A DNA stretch of 64,000 nucleotides from Seiridium cupressi. Its lineage: Eukaryota > Ascomycota > Sordariomycetes > Amphisphaeriales > Sporocadaceae. Numbering within the stretch: position 1 is the stretch's first letter; every line of letters starts with the position of its first letter. The translations under genes were made by a program, and so were the position numbers. Where the stretch lies: the NCBI GenBank assembly GCA_036674765.1, contig JARVKI010000048.1, forward strand, positions 62,001 to 126,000. The letters are read 5' to 3'. This document shows positions 10,701-23,248 of this stretch, piece by piece. The notes beneath the pieces were generated by a model. That model did not search any database. It was not told the origin of the DNA and saw only the letters and a program-made list of their open reading frames with translations.

Positions 10701-13700
10701 ACCCGCAAACTTCATTCTCGACATCGACGAAGACTTCGAACACTGGTTCAAGAAAGACTCACTCTGGCAGTCCGAGGATGTTGACGCAGTGATCGATCAA
10801 GACGCAGATCGGGTCTGCATCCTGCATAGCCCTGTGTCATTGAGCTATGCTACCAGGGACGATCAGTCCGCCGGAGAAATCCTTGATGGCGTCCAGCATG
10901 AGCTGGGCTCGCTGATTGAAGTCCACCACGCGACTTCGGGGCACCCTAACTCGGTACAATCTCTGTCTCCCCTCTCCTCAGCGTCTAGCTGGGTCGAGGA
11001 GGGTATGCCAGCTCCGATCACAGCTGTCTCTGGGGTCCGTATCGAGCGCACTAGGAGCCACCTTGTTCTCCGCCCCGATATTGACGATCTCGACCACGAG
11101 GTATGGAGGAGTCTGCTGAGGGATCACATCAGCAGCCCTGCCTTGTCTGCTCTGCTCTCTGAGGCGACCGTCTCCCGCGCCAAGGCCGACGCACGCGACC
11201 CAGTCCAGCCAAATGGTTTCCGCCAGATCTTTGCACCACGGCGTGGATTCTCGGTCCATGTCCACGTGAGCGAGGACGAGCTGCTCCTGGTTCATGACAA
11301 GGACCGCCACACCAAGACTTCTGTCCTAGTGCGTGTGTCGGTGTCTCGATCCTCGCCTCGTGAACCAGGAGTGCGCTCAAGTGGAGGCACCCATATCCGA
11401 ATTCAGCTCTACCATCACCATGGTCAGAGATTTTCGGCTCGCGGAAACGCACATCATGAAGTGAATAACACCCTCACTCAGCTTATGCTCGACTGGAAAT
11501 ATGATGCCAAGGCCCGCCGACTGCTTGATATTATGGAAAGTGGTGACAGAGATCGGCGCGTCCAGAAATTCTTTGCGCAGCTCTGGCTTCCTGGAAATAC
11601 CGCCTCTATTCGTCCCTTAACAGACAAGAAAACGCCCCAGGAAGAGTCAGTACCAGTTCTCATCACGCCTCAGATATACGAGACCCTACACGCCACTGTC
11701 AATCAGGCTTTTGGTAGTGCGTCTCCCATACCGAGGTTTCAAAGGGGCCACCCAATACCAATTGAGGCTGCTGTGGTTGCGGCATGGGATGGATTGATGC
11801 AGCCTCTAGTCTCGCCCGAGCTGCGAGGCGACCTTCTTCGGCTGGTACATCGCTCGATAGGTGTACAAATCGAACCCGGCGAGGCACCTCTCAGCGTAGG
11901 CGAGGAACTTTCGTCTCAGTCACGTGTGCGTGCAATCACTATTGAGCCGTCTGGGAAGTCCATCAAGGTGCAGGTCGACGTGTTCCGCAAAGGAGGCCGC
12001 AAGGCTGCTACTGTCACCAGCGAATTCTTTATTAGGGGCCACTTTGATGACTGGCAAGGTACGTTTCGAAATGAGGACAGAGAGTTCGAGGTGCAGGTGG
12101 GATCCAGGATCGACGAGACAGTGTTGCGCGACCGAGAATGGTTCCGATTGGACCCGGCAGCCGCTGCCGCTTCATTGTCGCTCGTGGGTATGACGCTCGT
12201 ATTCAGGTTGAACACAGATGCACGCCTCAAGGATCAGTCATCCTTTTCTAGCATCAAGACATACGGGACAGTATCGCAGAAGACGTGGAATGGGGCTATG
12301 AAACCTATTGGTTCCGTGCTCTTTGAGACGAATGGGGACCAAGGCTCCGTGGGGGGTGATCCCGTAGTAGACTACCTGGAGCGCAAAGGGAAAGAGGTTC
12401 GAGTCGACAACGAGGGCTTCACAAAAATGCCGCTCCAGAGCCCCGGCTGGAACGGCGATTCGGAGCGGATTGTGACAGCGCCGATGCAGAGACAAAGTCG
12501 CCTGTACGCGACTGTTTCGGGTGATTTGAACCCCATCCACACATCACCCGTCTTTGCTTTTCTGGCTGAAATTCCTGGGGAGACAACCATTGTCCATGGT
12601 ATGTACACGGTTGCTGTTTGTCGACAGGTGGTCGAAGAGCTCTGCGGGCTGTCTACAGGCCCGGAGGAAAGAGCGCGGCTGAGGCGTTTCTCTGCGGACC
12701 TTGTAGGCATGGTGGGCCCAGGGGATGAGATGCGCATTAGCATCGCACATGAGGCCATGATCGGCGGTCGTATGGTGTTGCAGGTTACGGCACGGCTGGT
12801 GGCCACAGGAGAAGTGGTCGTGCAGGGAGAGGCCGAGATAGAACAGCCCGCAACAGCATACGTCTTCACTGGCCAGGGTAGCCAGAGCCAAGGCATGGGT
12901 ATGGCTTTGTACGAAAGCTCTTCAGTGGCGAAGGCTGTCTGGGATGAGATGGATCGATTCCTGATGGACCAATACGGTATGTGAACTCTGTCCCTTGCCG
13001 CTGTCCTTCCCCATGAGTCCATTGTCATTGCAGTAATAATTGCTAATATGTCTTTTGCGGCAGGCTGGTCGATCATTCGTATTATCAAGGACAACCCGAC
13101 TGAGCTCACAGTACATTTTGGTGGTTCCCAAGGACAGAAGGTTTTGCGAAACTATCTCGCCATGACGGCCGAGGTGTCAGTCCTAGACCCCAGCAACCCG
13201 AGCCCGGGAGCTATGCACATCGAGTCGAGACCACTTTTCCCCAGCATTACACCGGAGTCGGAATCGCACACATTCCGTGACAGTCGTGGGCTTGTGCACG
13301 CATCGCAGTTCGCTCAACCGTCCATCATGCTGCTCGAAAAGGCTACGATCGAGCATCTCAGGGCCAATGGACTCTTGCAGCAGAATGCTGCGTTCGCCGG
13401 CCATTCGCTCGGCGAGTGGGGAGCCATCAGCTCCATGTCGGCCTTTGTTGAATTCAGCGCCATCATGACCATCGGCTTCTATCGAGGCATGCTGATGCAC
13501 TCTGCCATCCAAAGAAATGAACAGGGCCTGACTGGGCATTCGATGGTTGCTATTAACCCAAAGAGGGTCGGAAAAGGTATGCTGCTATCACAAGTCAATG
13601 TTCTTAGCATTAAATACCCCTTCAATCGTCCGAGGCTGACTAGATGCTCTTTCTGAATTCCAGGTTTCGATGATGCAGCACTGCGAAAAGTCGTCGGTCA

Positions 13701-14296
13701 TATCGCCCACGCCAGCGGGCAACTAATGGAGATTGTCAACTACAATGTAGAAGCCGAGCAGTACGTTGCTGCTGCACACGTAAGTACAGGCCCCAGCCGA
13801 TAAACTCCTGCATTGCTACTTAACCTGGCCTCTGACACTGCATTAGGTACGCAATATTCATGTCATCACGCAGTTCCTCGACGCAATATCATCACGACCG
13901 CCCGCTGTCGAGGAACTACATGAGTTCCTCAGCGCTGCTTCAGAAAACTACAGGGGCATGACGCGTTTGGGTCAGCAAGTCGCGGCACTAGTCAAGACGA
14001 GTCGAAGCCTTCCCCTCGATGTCGAGCTGAGACGCGGCAGGGCCACAATCCCCTTGACTGCCATCGATATACCCTTCCACTCCAATATGCTGCGGCCTGG
14101 GATCGCTGCATTCCGGCGCTTCCAGAAATCGCGCATTCGTGTTGAGGACTTCCGCCCCGAGCTGGTGGTAGACAAGTGGATCCCCAATGTGATAGGGAAG
14201 GAGTTTTCGCTAGATCTCGAGTATTTCAAGAAGGCGGCTGAGGTTACGCGTAGCGACATTCTGGAGGACATAGTAACTCAGATTTCTGTACAATAG
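7747..14296 (+). CDS. Fatty acid synthase beta subunit (complete), probably dedicated to secondary metabolism
   Basis: Exons 7747-12976, 13064-13576, 13664-13779 and 13847-14296 give 2102 aa, a full-length fungal FAS beta. Domains in order: acetyltransferase with nucleophile motif GHSQG (Ser about 176); enoyl reductase starting near residue 540 ('[19 protein letters not shown]'); the central/dehydratase region with the hot-dog motif 'VSGDLNPIH' near 1585 and '[11 protein letters not shown]'; then the malonyl/palmitoyl transferase with GHSLGEW (Ser about 1858). The C-terminus '[19 protein letters not shown]' is the usual beta-subunit ending. Frame is kept across all three introns. It needs an alpha subunit (ACP, KR, KS, PPT), which is absent from the window. 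Beta genes paired with metabolic enzymes rather than lying alone are typical of specialised FAS pairs (as in aflatoxin or sporothriolide clusters). The neighbours suggest it supplies a short or medium acyl chain for alkyl-citrate formation (inference). Confidence 0.95.
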
Positions 14297-15969
14297 AGTA
14301 TGTGGCGGGAGGAGAAGCCGGGTTCCAAGAGCATGGTCAACTATATTTTCGCATTCATGGGCTGAATAAGCACTGCCGCATGGAGGTTCTCGATTACAGA
14401 CTTGAATATGAAATAGACCTTCTTATGATGTTTCTGCACCTGTGTAGTTTCACACTCAGTTTGGTCCGGAGATTGTAGAGCGCGCATCGGGATTGCCACA
14501 AGGGTGTACGAGGGCCTACATCGCTTCCCTCCGTTTTCAACGGCTTGCTCGACGGGGACACAATGAGCTCTTCGGGTGAGACGCGCGCTGGAGATTGCGT
14601 GGTGTCTTGATAATTGTAGGGAGGCGCGGGCTACTTGACCTGGGAATGAACGTTTCATCCCAAGCGTCCTTGACCCATCGTTATAGCTCAAGCGCGAGAG
14701 AAAGGGCAGAAACGGCAGCACAAATCGCACCTCCAACACCAACTATTGATCAAGAACCCAGAGATTACCGATCCAGGACGGCGGAAACTTTTCCAAAGAG
14801 TTGGGACCCTCAGCGGTGGATACCATAACAACTTCCCCTTCTTTCAAGGCTGCAGGCTGCTAACGTTACCCCAGATAGACAGAGTAGTTGCGTTGCGCTG
14901 TAGGATAAGATGACGTAAAAGCGCGGATCTAGAGCCAAAGCCCACGGGCGCCAATGCCGGTCTAACGGGTAGCTCAAACCCTCGAACGGGTTTGTAAACT
15001 CGCACGCGACAATCAGGCATTTCTCATCGGTCATACTCTTCGTGGCGGGCAGAAAGATGTCAAGCATTTCCATGGTCCCAGGCGGTTAGTGGTTACTTGT
15101 AGTGTCTGAAATACATACGGCGCAGTGCGCCGTTGCTGCAGCGCAAGTCATGCTCAGGCCATCGAGGGCTTGCAAACCTCTACCCCGTGTTGAGGGATAT
15201 TCAACTAACCTATCGCAGGCTTGACGGTACGTAACAGTAGTTTTGTCGACAATTTTTTGCAGTCTAATACAACGCGGCCTTTACCCATTTCACTTTAGCA
15301 TCAGTTGGGGTGAATCCTGGTGAAGCCCTGCCCTCAGCTTAGGCACTCAGCTGAACTGAGCAGCAATATATCCTTTATAGGTACTCGGACGCGAGACACG
15401 CCAAATTTCGAGCCACCCGGGGGCATTTCTCAAACAAGCCAGTATCATCAGGGGATATGAGAGGCTCGGTCCGGTGCCTCGACTGCTTCCTCTCAGGAAG
15501 AACGGCCGAGAGCCTCCTATCTCGCCAGGCCACTACGGCAGACTTACTGTCCTGTAGCGCGGTTTCTATACTGCATCTTGGCGATCCTCCATGCCTTTAA
15601 GTGGTGTTTAGAATGATTGCCGACCCTCTTGCCCCATAGTAAACTATGGAGTATTGGAAGTGCTGCTGCAACCCCAGAAAACTGTTCACTGTTACCTTTA
15701 CGTACATGTCGTATGCATACGAGGATAACTTGCGTCTTGCCCGACCGCTGATTAGTGATGTCACGCGTCCTGGGATATGCTTGACTCGATGGAACGACCG
15801 AGCTAAATATCAGATGTCAGGCCACGGCCGGTAAGTCAAAACGGCGGTTGGTACTCCATTACTCGTCTCCATAGATCTCAGTCCTCAGCTGATTCTCCTT
15901 CCCCAGACCTTCTTCTGCCTCTCATTCTGTCCTGCTCTGGTACAACCCTCCCGATTGACAACCTTCAAA
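14297..15969. other. Intergenic region, no gene supported
   Basis: About 1.7 kb between the FAS beta stop and the permease start. ORFs here are short, have no recognisable motifs and no splice-linked continuity. The last few hundred bases are pyrimidine-rich (near 15850-15950), as expected for the permease promoter and leader. Confidence 0.5.
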
Positions 15970-17610
15970 ATGTTCCACAAGACCAAGGAACATGAGACCG
16001 ACAGCGGCTCTCCTGGAATTGGCCCAGTGCCTTCCAGGGGTTATGTCGGCGAGACGCACGAGATCAGAAGTACTACTCATGACGCTGTGTTTGGTGAAAT
16101 AACAGAAGGAGGCCCAAACTACCGTAATGTTCGCAGCATGGAGCCCATCTACGGCGCTGGCTGACAAGCTAACGCACTCCAGGTGGGATGGATAGGCACA
16201 ACGGTGTTGATGATGAAAACCCAGATCGGTCTGGGTGTTCTGTCTATTCCGTCCACATTTGACGTCCTCGGCCTGGTTCCTGGCGTGATTCTCCTCTGCG
16301 TCATCGCTGCCATAACTACATGATCAGACTATATCGTTGGCGTCTTCAAGCTTAACCACCCCGAGGTTTACGGTATCGATGATGTGGGCGGGTTGTTATT
16401 CGGTCGTGTTGGACGCGAGGTCCTTGGTGCTGCATTTTGCCTCTGTGAGTTTGATCATGTTCTGTTCCGAGGGCCACATTCCTAATTCTCGATGCTTCCT
16501 CAGATTGGATGTTTGTTGCCGGTTCGGCGATGCTTAGTATATCTATCGCGCTGAATGCTGTCTCCGTTCACGCTACCTGCACGGCCGTCTTCGTTGCGGT
16601 TGCCGCGATCGTGATCTTCACCTTGTCCAGCATCCGCACTCTGGCCAAGATCAGTTGGCTAGCATGGGTTGGCATCATCTGCATTTTAGTCTCCGGTAAG
16701 CCTTGTCGCACGCTATCAAACGCAGAGTTCTCACACGTGAATAGTTTTCACGGTCACTATTGCTGTTGGCCTCCAAGAACGCCCAGCGGCCGCTCCTCGG
16801 GAAGGTGTGTGGGTTCCCGACTATCAGATCATCAAGCATCCAACCTTCACGAATGCTATTTCGGCCATTTCCTCCCTCGTTTTTGCCTACGCCGGCACGC
16901 CAGCCTTCTTCAATATCGCCTCGGAGATGCGCGATTCACGCCATTATACCCGATCTCTACTGGTCTGCCAGACCGTGGTCACCATAACTTATTGTGTTGT
17001 TGGCATTGTTATATACTACTACTGTGGATCCTACGTGGCATCGCCCGCTCCCGGCTCTGCTGGTCCCCTTGTAAAGAAAGTGGCATATGGCATTGCTCTG
17101 CCAGGCTTGCTAGTTTCTGGAATTATTACCGCTCATGTGAGAGGCACCTCTCCCTGGTCGGTGAAATATGGACTGACCTGTCTACAGTTACCAAGCAAAC
17201 ACATCTTTGTGCGCGCTCTACGAGGATCCAAGCATCTCGCAGCGAACACTGTTGTACACTGGACTTCATGGCTCGGCTGCACATTTGGTGTGAGCTTAGT
17301 TGCGTATCTCATCGCAAGCGCCATTCCTGTCTTCGGTGCTCTTGTCTCCTTGATTGGAGCTTTACTCGGTACCCTCATGTCCTTCCAACCGATGGGTTGT
17401 ATGTGGTTGTACGACAACTGGACCAAAGGCAAACAGAACCCGACACTCAAATGGCGGTTGATGGTCGCATGGAGTGTTTTTGTGGTTGCCTCGGGAACAT
17501 TCCTCATGATTGCCGGTACTTATGGTACTATCTCCGATATCATTGAGTCGTACAAGCAGGATGGTGGATCTAGTGCTTGGTCTTGCACCGATAATTCAGC
17601 ATCTACTTAG
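15970..17610 (+). pseudogene. Neutral amino acid permease (Mtr/AAAP-like) with an in-frame stop
   Basis: Exons 15970-16128, 16183-16444, 16504-16695, 16745-17136 and 17188-17610 join in frame to 476 codons. The protein has the look of fungal neutral amino acid permeases: 'HDAVFGEITEGGPNYRN', 'GWIGTTVLMMKTQIGLGVLS', about ten or eleven hydrophobic segments, and 'SFQPMGCMWLYDNW' near the end. At 16321-16323 the frame carries TGA exactly where relatives have Trp (ITT-W-SDY), so translation would stop at about residue 97. No intron that could remove the TGA is evident. All other exons, splice junctions and the terminal stop are clean, so the lesion looks recent. The first donor (GTTCGC at 16129) is also poor. 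Alternatives are a sequencing error or readthrough. Confidence 0.75.
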
Positions 17611-18967
17611 GTAACACGTTGAAAGAAATAAGAGCCACATAAGATTTTCAACCTGGAAAATGACTCTGCATGACCTGCTCCTCTGACCGTAACCAATGAG
17701 TATAAGTAAGCACGTCACATTGTCAGTTAGAAGATGGACATATATACCGGGCTGCCTTCTTAAGGCTCATACATCTCGAATGGTAATTCAGTAGTCGATA
17801 ACACGATACCCACTATTAGTTAAACCTTGACTTGTACTATAGTCGCTACAAGTTAAGTATAGTAATATCATCAGAGATTCTAGTAAAAGGAATATCTAGC
17901 GTTCTCTGTGGTTGACCCTACAAGCGCGAGAGCTCCAATCCGTCCCCCTTTATTATCGTCATGCATCCATCATGGTACATCGCGCAAATGTCTCGTTTAT
18001 TAGAGTCTATGTGTATCATTGCCGACTCGCATTTCGCTGTTGGCTTGAGATCGCATTAGCTAAGGGCACAACAACCTCTTCGGCCCCTTGCCTTTTCCGC
18101 CCGCGGAAAGGGTGCATTATCGAACCAGCAGTGTTGTTTCTGGGTCCGGTTCAGGTCGGCTATATACATTATTCTTGTGAATAGCGTGAATAATTCCCTC
18201 TTCGATTGGTGTGAGGCCAAGATGTGATCGGCTGACTCTAGAGCACACCCGATGGGTTACAGTGTTATGGCAGACAAGATCGCAGTGACAGCATATCTCA
18301 CCAATCACTGTAACCCAAGAAAATCATTTGAGAGGATGTGGGCGGCCGAACTTGTACGAAAAATGAAATTGATGTGTTTCAAGGCTGTTTGTAAAGATCA
18401 AGTGTCGGCTGCATTAAGATTATTCCATATTACTAGAATTACAGGAAGCAGAGAGTGATTAGGCTTTAAAGCATATGGATGGAGACAAGGCTGAGATGTG
18501 TAACACTCTGCCTACACAACCAGCTAGCACTTTGGATAGCAGACAGCCTCTAAAATTCGAAACCACTAAGCACAGTGCACTAAAGCGAGACTGTGCAGGA
18601 CTAAATTGATACGAAGGTGTCATTTATGCCCCCGGACTTTGTTGTCTAAAGGATCACAAGAAATAAGTCGAGGTACGGCGTGGCCTCGTTCCAACTACTG
18701 AACAATCGCATCATGTTTCACTTATGTCGAAGTTTGCTGGCAATGACGGTAGTTCCTCTGCAAATTACCAACTTGCCGCAGAGTAAACTTTGAGTTTTGG
18801 CGCAATCGAAGCACGCACGTATCAGTTCATAGAGCGAGAGGTTGTGATCTACCTGTGATTGACTCTATCTCATTAAGCAAGTGCTGTCTTCAAAAGCAAC
18901 GCATAATAAGGCCACCATTCCAGTATATATCTCGCCTCTGCAATACCATAAGATGGTAGGATGGTCT
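17611..18967. other. Intergenic region, no gene supported
   Basis: About 1.35 kb of AT-moderate sequence between the permease and the convergent dehydrogenase gene. Short ORFs only, with no motif or homology I recognise. Confidence 0.5.
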
Positions 18968-20255
18968 CTAAGATTGCATCTGCTTCTGCTCGGGCACGAT
19001 ACTGCGCAGCTTGCCCTCCTCCAGCGCCATGCGCACATTCGAAATGGTCCACTCCTCCATCTTAGTCTGCGTCTCGACCGAATAAGTACCCATGTGTGGC
19101 ACTATCAACACTCGCTCGTTCGCGATGAGACCTGGGTGGATCTCAGGCTCATTCTCGAAGACGTCCAGGCCGGCGGAGCCCACAACACCCGAGCCCAGCG
19201 CCGCCACCAGGGCTGCTTCGTCTACGACGGCGCCGCGGGCAGTGTTGACGATGATGACTCCGGGCTTCATCATCTCGAACTGAGGTGTCGAGATCAAGTA
19301 TCTTGTGGCGGGCTATTATGTATTAGTCAGCCATTAAAGATCGCCAGGACGAGGAACAGGTGTGGCCTACGTTCAAAGGCAAGTTCAGACTTAGAATATC
19401 GCTCTCCTTCAACAGGTCTTCGAAGTTCCGATACTCAGCCCCAACCTCCTTCTCGACCTCCTCGCTGAGACGTGTGCGATTGTGGTAGATGATGTGAATG
19501 CCGAACACCTTGGCCTTCTTGGCCATGTTGCGTCCGATACCGCCCATACCCAGGATCCCCAGTGTCTTTCCCTGCGGGTCGTGGCCGAGGGCCGGCTTGG
19601 TCGTGCCGGACTTCTCTCCGCCGCGCCAGGCGCCCTGGCGCAGGTTCAGGAGCGGGTGGTTCAGGTTGCGCAAGGCGCCGAGCATGAGCCAGATGCCCAA
19701 GTCTGCCGTCGAGTCGTTAACTGTCGACGGCGCGTTGGACACGCGGATACCCGAGTCAGTGCAGGCGGAAACCTCAATGCTGTCGTAGCCGGCGCCATTG
19801 TGGCTGATGAATTTCAGGCTTGCGGGAATGTGCCTGATGAGTTCCGCGTCAACGCGGCCTGTGGTATTGGTCGAATCCCAGGTTCGGTAGATGGCCGTGA
19901 CACCATCAAAAATGCCCGAGTCGCATTCCTTGATGAAGTCTGAACGGTTGGTGGCTTGGGTGGTGATGAGATCGGCGATGGAGCTGAGCGAAGCCCACTC
20001 TTCGTGAGCGCTTATGAGGTGTGAGTATAATGAATAGTAGGTTAACCTAGGTATGGGTGCTGCGCGGCAGGCAAGTGAAATAGAGCAGAGTCGATGAAAC
20101 ACCGAAGACGAACATGGTCATGCCAATCCAGTGACGAAGAATGTCTCTTTTACTTATGATTCCATTGCTTCGACGTTGAGTAGTGATTGAGTACTATGAG
20201 AAATTGGTACTTACTGCTCAATGATGCCAAGTAAAAGAACCTTGGGTTTGGCCAT
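18968..20255 (-). CDS. D-isomer-specific 2-hydroxyacid dehydrogenase (glyoxylate/hydroxypyruvate reductase-like)
   Basis: Exons (minus) 20255-20215, 20010-19371 and 19312-18968 give 341 aa. The small first exon encodes MAKPKVLLLGIIE and joins through a 204-nt intron to 'HAHEEWASLSSIADL', the expected N-terminus of this family. Downstream are the substrate/domain hinge 'FISHNGAGYDSIEV', the NAD(P)-binding glycine motif 'LGILGMGGIGRNMAKKA', the catalytic Arg in 'VNTARGAVVDEAALV', Glu in 'LDVFENEPEIHP' and His in 'LIVPHMGTYSVET'. The family reduces 2-keto acids such as glyoxylate to D-2-hydroxyacids; the substrate is not readable. It is probably cytosolic. Nothing links it to the biosynthetic genes on the left except proximity. 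Confidence 0.92.
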
Positions 20256-21842
20256 CGTGGCGTATGCAGCGTCGCGTGGTGGACAAGGTTCCGTCGTGGG
20301 TGAGCGTGGGGTGAACCAGTGCTTTGGGTATAAGCGAAAATCGGGGTCTCACGCGAATGGTAGATCGCTATGCTGTGGTTTAACGCGAGATTATGCTGCA
20401 GTGCTTGTTTTAGTTTTTCCGGGGGTCTGCACACCTTTTTGTATGCAGAAGTATCGGGACCGTAGGGAAGGTGGATTGCGGAAGAAGGTCGACACAAAAG
20501 GTATAAATAGAAAGATGAAGTGAAGCCCCGATTCACAGCCCAGTCCACCTGCTGAGCTGAATTCACTTGTATGAAGTTCGGACCAAATTAGACCGGGGGT
20601 GGTGTCCGTCACGATACGGAGGGCCGCTGCGGGAGAGTGGGTCTGATTGTGCGGTATAGCACCGAAACGCGGGGCTGCTGCTCTTTTGTGACCTTGCTCG
20701 CTATCTAGATCGAGGCGCTGGTGGGCGGGATGTTACCAGACTGATGTCCTCCCCAGGCTGGATATAGGGGGTGGCCAGTGAGAGTTTCGCGATGACCTCG
20801 AGGTGCTTTCATCATATGGGAAGGTTAAACTTTATACGTCAGACAGTCTACAAGGAAGGAACATCAGGGGGGTAGGGTGAGATTGGGCCCCAACCAAGGG
20901 GGCCGAGAAGGTATAGCAACCAAGATAACCATCTTGTTCACACCTTAGCATATGCAGGACATCGAAGCACTGCTTCTTCTGAGGCATTTACCTGGCCCAG
21001 GCAGCGGTCGGAGAGACATGTTTTGGCCGTACTCCGCAAGTTCCAAATAACAAAGCCCTCTCTGATTGGTTTCGGCATCTCAGCCGCTCGAGGAAGCAGC
21101 AATGCATCGTTGACGCAAAGGGAGATGATGCGATAGCACTGGGTGGATAGAGCCTGGGACGCCGGGGGTGCATATGCAATCTAATGGTGCAAATATGCGG
21201 AGAAGCGTCGATACGACACGTCACATCTCGTCGACCGGAGTACTGCCCTACCAACGCAAATAAGCCGGCACCACCCAAAGGCCAATCAGTATGCAGGCCC
21301 CAATCCCGTTGAGCTACTGAGTTCACTCAAACTACATAGACACTGGAAGTAGATGGATTCAGTAGGCAGCGCAGGGTGACAACTGGACATCGTCACAGAA
21401 AGAGGGGAGAAGAAAACAATCAAGTGTGCTTGCAGACGATTTCTATTGTCTATCTCTGGGCCCGGTTGACGGGCCATGGCTGCAGTGCCAACTCAACTCA
21501 GCTTCCCAATTAAGCTGTTGTCTGGTTGACCAGAAGTCTGTTATCAGATCTTTCGCTTCCAAAACAAAGTACCACAAATAAAGAACGCCTTGAGGGGAAT
21601 CATCATGCATCATGTCAAAGTTGTGCCAACGCCGTTTTGTTGAAAATCGTGACCCAGCTTTTTCCCTTTTGATTCCCCGAGCTAGAACCCCTACCCTAAA
21701 TGCCGATTATGCCGCAGACATTATGCATTGTTGAAACATAGCCAACTGGCCCCTGAAGGAAGGCCGGCGGACTGCAGGTCGTGAGAGATGTATAGACCCA
21801 TCTTGTTGAGGATGGGCCAGTAGTGAATGATATACAGCGAAA
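20256..21842. other. Intergenic region, no gene supported
   Basis: The 1.6 kb between the dehydrogenase start and the 3' end of the adenosylhomocysteinase gene. ORFs are short and unrelated to known families. It presumably holds the dehydrogenase promoter and the downstream gene's 3' UTR. Confidence 0.5.
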
Positions 21843-23248
21843 TTAGTAGCGGTAGTGGTCGGCCTTGAAGGGACCAGCGACATCGAGGCCGAGGTATTCG
21901 CCCTGCTTGGGCGAGAGGGTGGTGAGCTCGACGTTGCAGTGAGCCAAGTGAAGTCTGGCGACCTCCTCGTCGAGGACCTTGGGCAGGACGTAGACACCAA
22001 CGTCGAGCTTGCCAGCCTTCTTGAAGGCAATGTACTTGTCGCCGAAAGCCTTGTCCTCAGCCTTGAACAGCATGATCTGGGCAAGGACCTGGTTGGCGAA
22101 AGAGCAGGACATGACGAACGAGGAGTGGCCGGTGGCACAGCCCAAGTTGACGAGGCGGCCCTCAGCCAAGAGGATGATGTGACGACCGCTGGGCATCAGG
22201 AAGCGGTCAACCTGGGGCTTGATGTTCTGGACGCTCTTGGCGTTCTTCTTCAACCAGGCAACGTCAATCTCGCAGTCGAAGTGACCAATGTCTGCAAGGA
22301 GAATCAGTATACATGGATTGAATCACAGATTGTGGTGTGTGACTTACTGCAAACAATGGCATCGTTGGGCATGGCAGAGAAGTGCTCGCCAAGGATGATA
22401 TCCGTGCAACCGGTGGTGGTGACGAAGATCTGACCAAGGCTGGCGGCCTTCTCCATGGTGGTGACCTGGTAGCCGGCCATAGCGGCCTGGAGGGCGTTGA
22501 TGGGATCGACCTCGGTGATAATGACGCGAGCACCCATGCCGTGCAGAGCCATGGCGCAACCCTTGCCGACATCACCGAAACCAGCGACGACGGCGATCTT
22601 GCCGGCAATCATGACATCGGTAGCGCGCTTGATACCATCGACGAGCGACTCGCGGCAACCGTACAGGTTGTCGAATTTGCTCTTGGTGACACTGTCGTTG
22701 ACGTTGATGGCAGGGACGAGAAGCTTGGAGTTCTTGAGCATGCGGTACAGGTGGTGGACACCGGTGGTGGTCTCCTCAGAGACACCGTAGCAGTCCTTGA
22801 GCTGCTCGGGGTACTTGTCGTGGACAAGGTGGGTCAAGTCACCACCGTCGTCGAGGATGAGGTTGAGCTTCTTGTTGTCCTTGAAAGCAACGAGCTGCTG
22901 CTCCAAGCACCAGTTGTACTCGTCGTCGGTCTCGCCCTTCCAGGCGAAGACGGGGACACCGGCAGCGGCAATGGCAGCGGCGGCGTGGTCTTGTGTGGAG
23001 AAGATGTTGCAGGATGACCAGGTGACCTCGGCACCAAGAGCAGTCAGGGTCTCGATCAGGACAGCGGTCTGGATGGTCATGTGCAGGCAACCAGCGATAC
23101 GGGCGCCGGCGAGAGGCTGGTCGGCAGCATACTTCTCGCGGATGGCCATAAGACCGGGCATCTCATTCTCGGCAAGCTCGATCTCCTTGCGACCGAAGGC
23201 GGCCAAGGACAGGTCGGCGACCTTGAACTTGTTGGCGGGAGCAGACAT
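21843..23248 (-). CDS. SAH1: S-adenosylhomocysteinase
   Basis: Exons (minus) 23248-22348 and 22291-21843 give 449 aa, the standard length. The intron (56 nt, GTAAGT...TTGCAG) joins 'NDAIVC' to '[11 protein letters not shown]'. Diagnostic segments are '[16 protein letters not shown]', '[10 protein letters not shown]', the NAD-binding 'GFGDVGKG' (about residues 223-230), '[14 protein letters not shown]' and the C-terminal 'FKADHYRY'. The enzyme hydrolyses S-adenosylhomocysteine to adenosine and homocysteine and so relieves product inhibition of methyltransferases. It is a highly expressed housekeeping gene, and strong GC-ending codon bias explains the long antisense open frames over it. A pyrimidine-rich leader precedes the ATG. 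Confidence 0.97.

Noticed and set aside
15970..16164. Reading the permease first exon as a separate 65-residue protein
   Set aside because: The last residues have no similarity, and splicing at 16129/16182 restores the conserved permease sequence.
22382..23017. Long plus-strand ORFs antisense to the adenosylhomocysteinase gene
   Set aside because: They are the shadow of strong codon bias on the opposite strand; the minus-strand protein is unambiguous and highly conserved.
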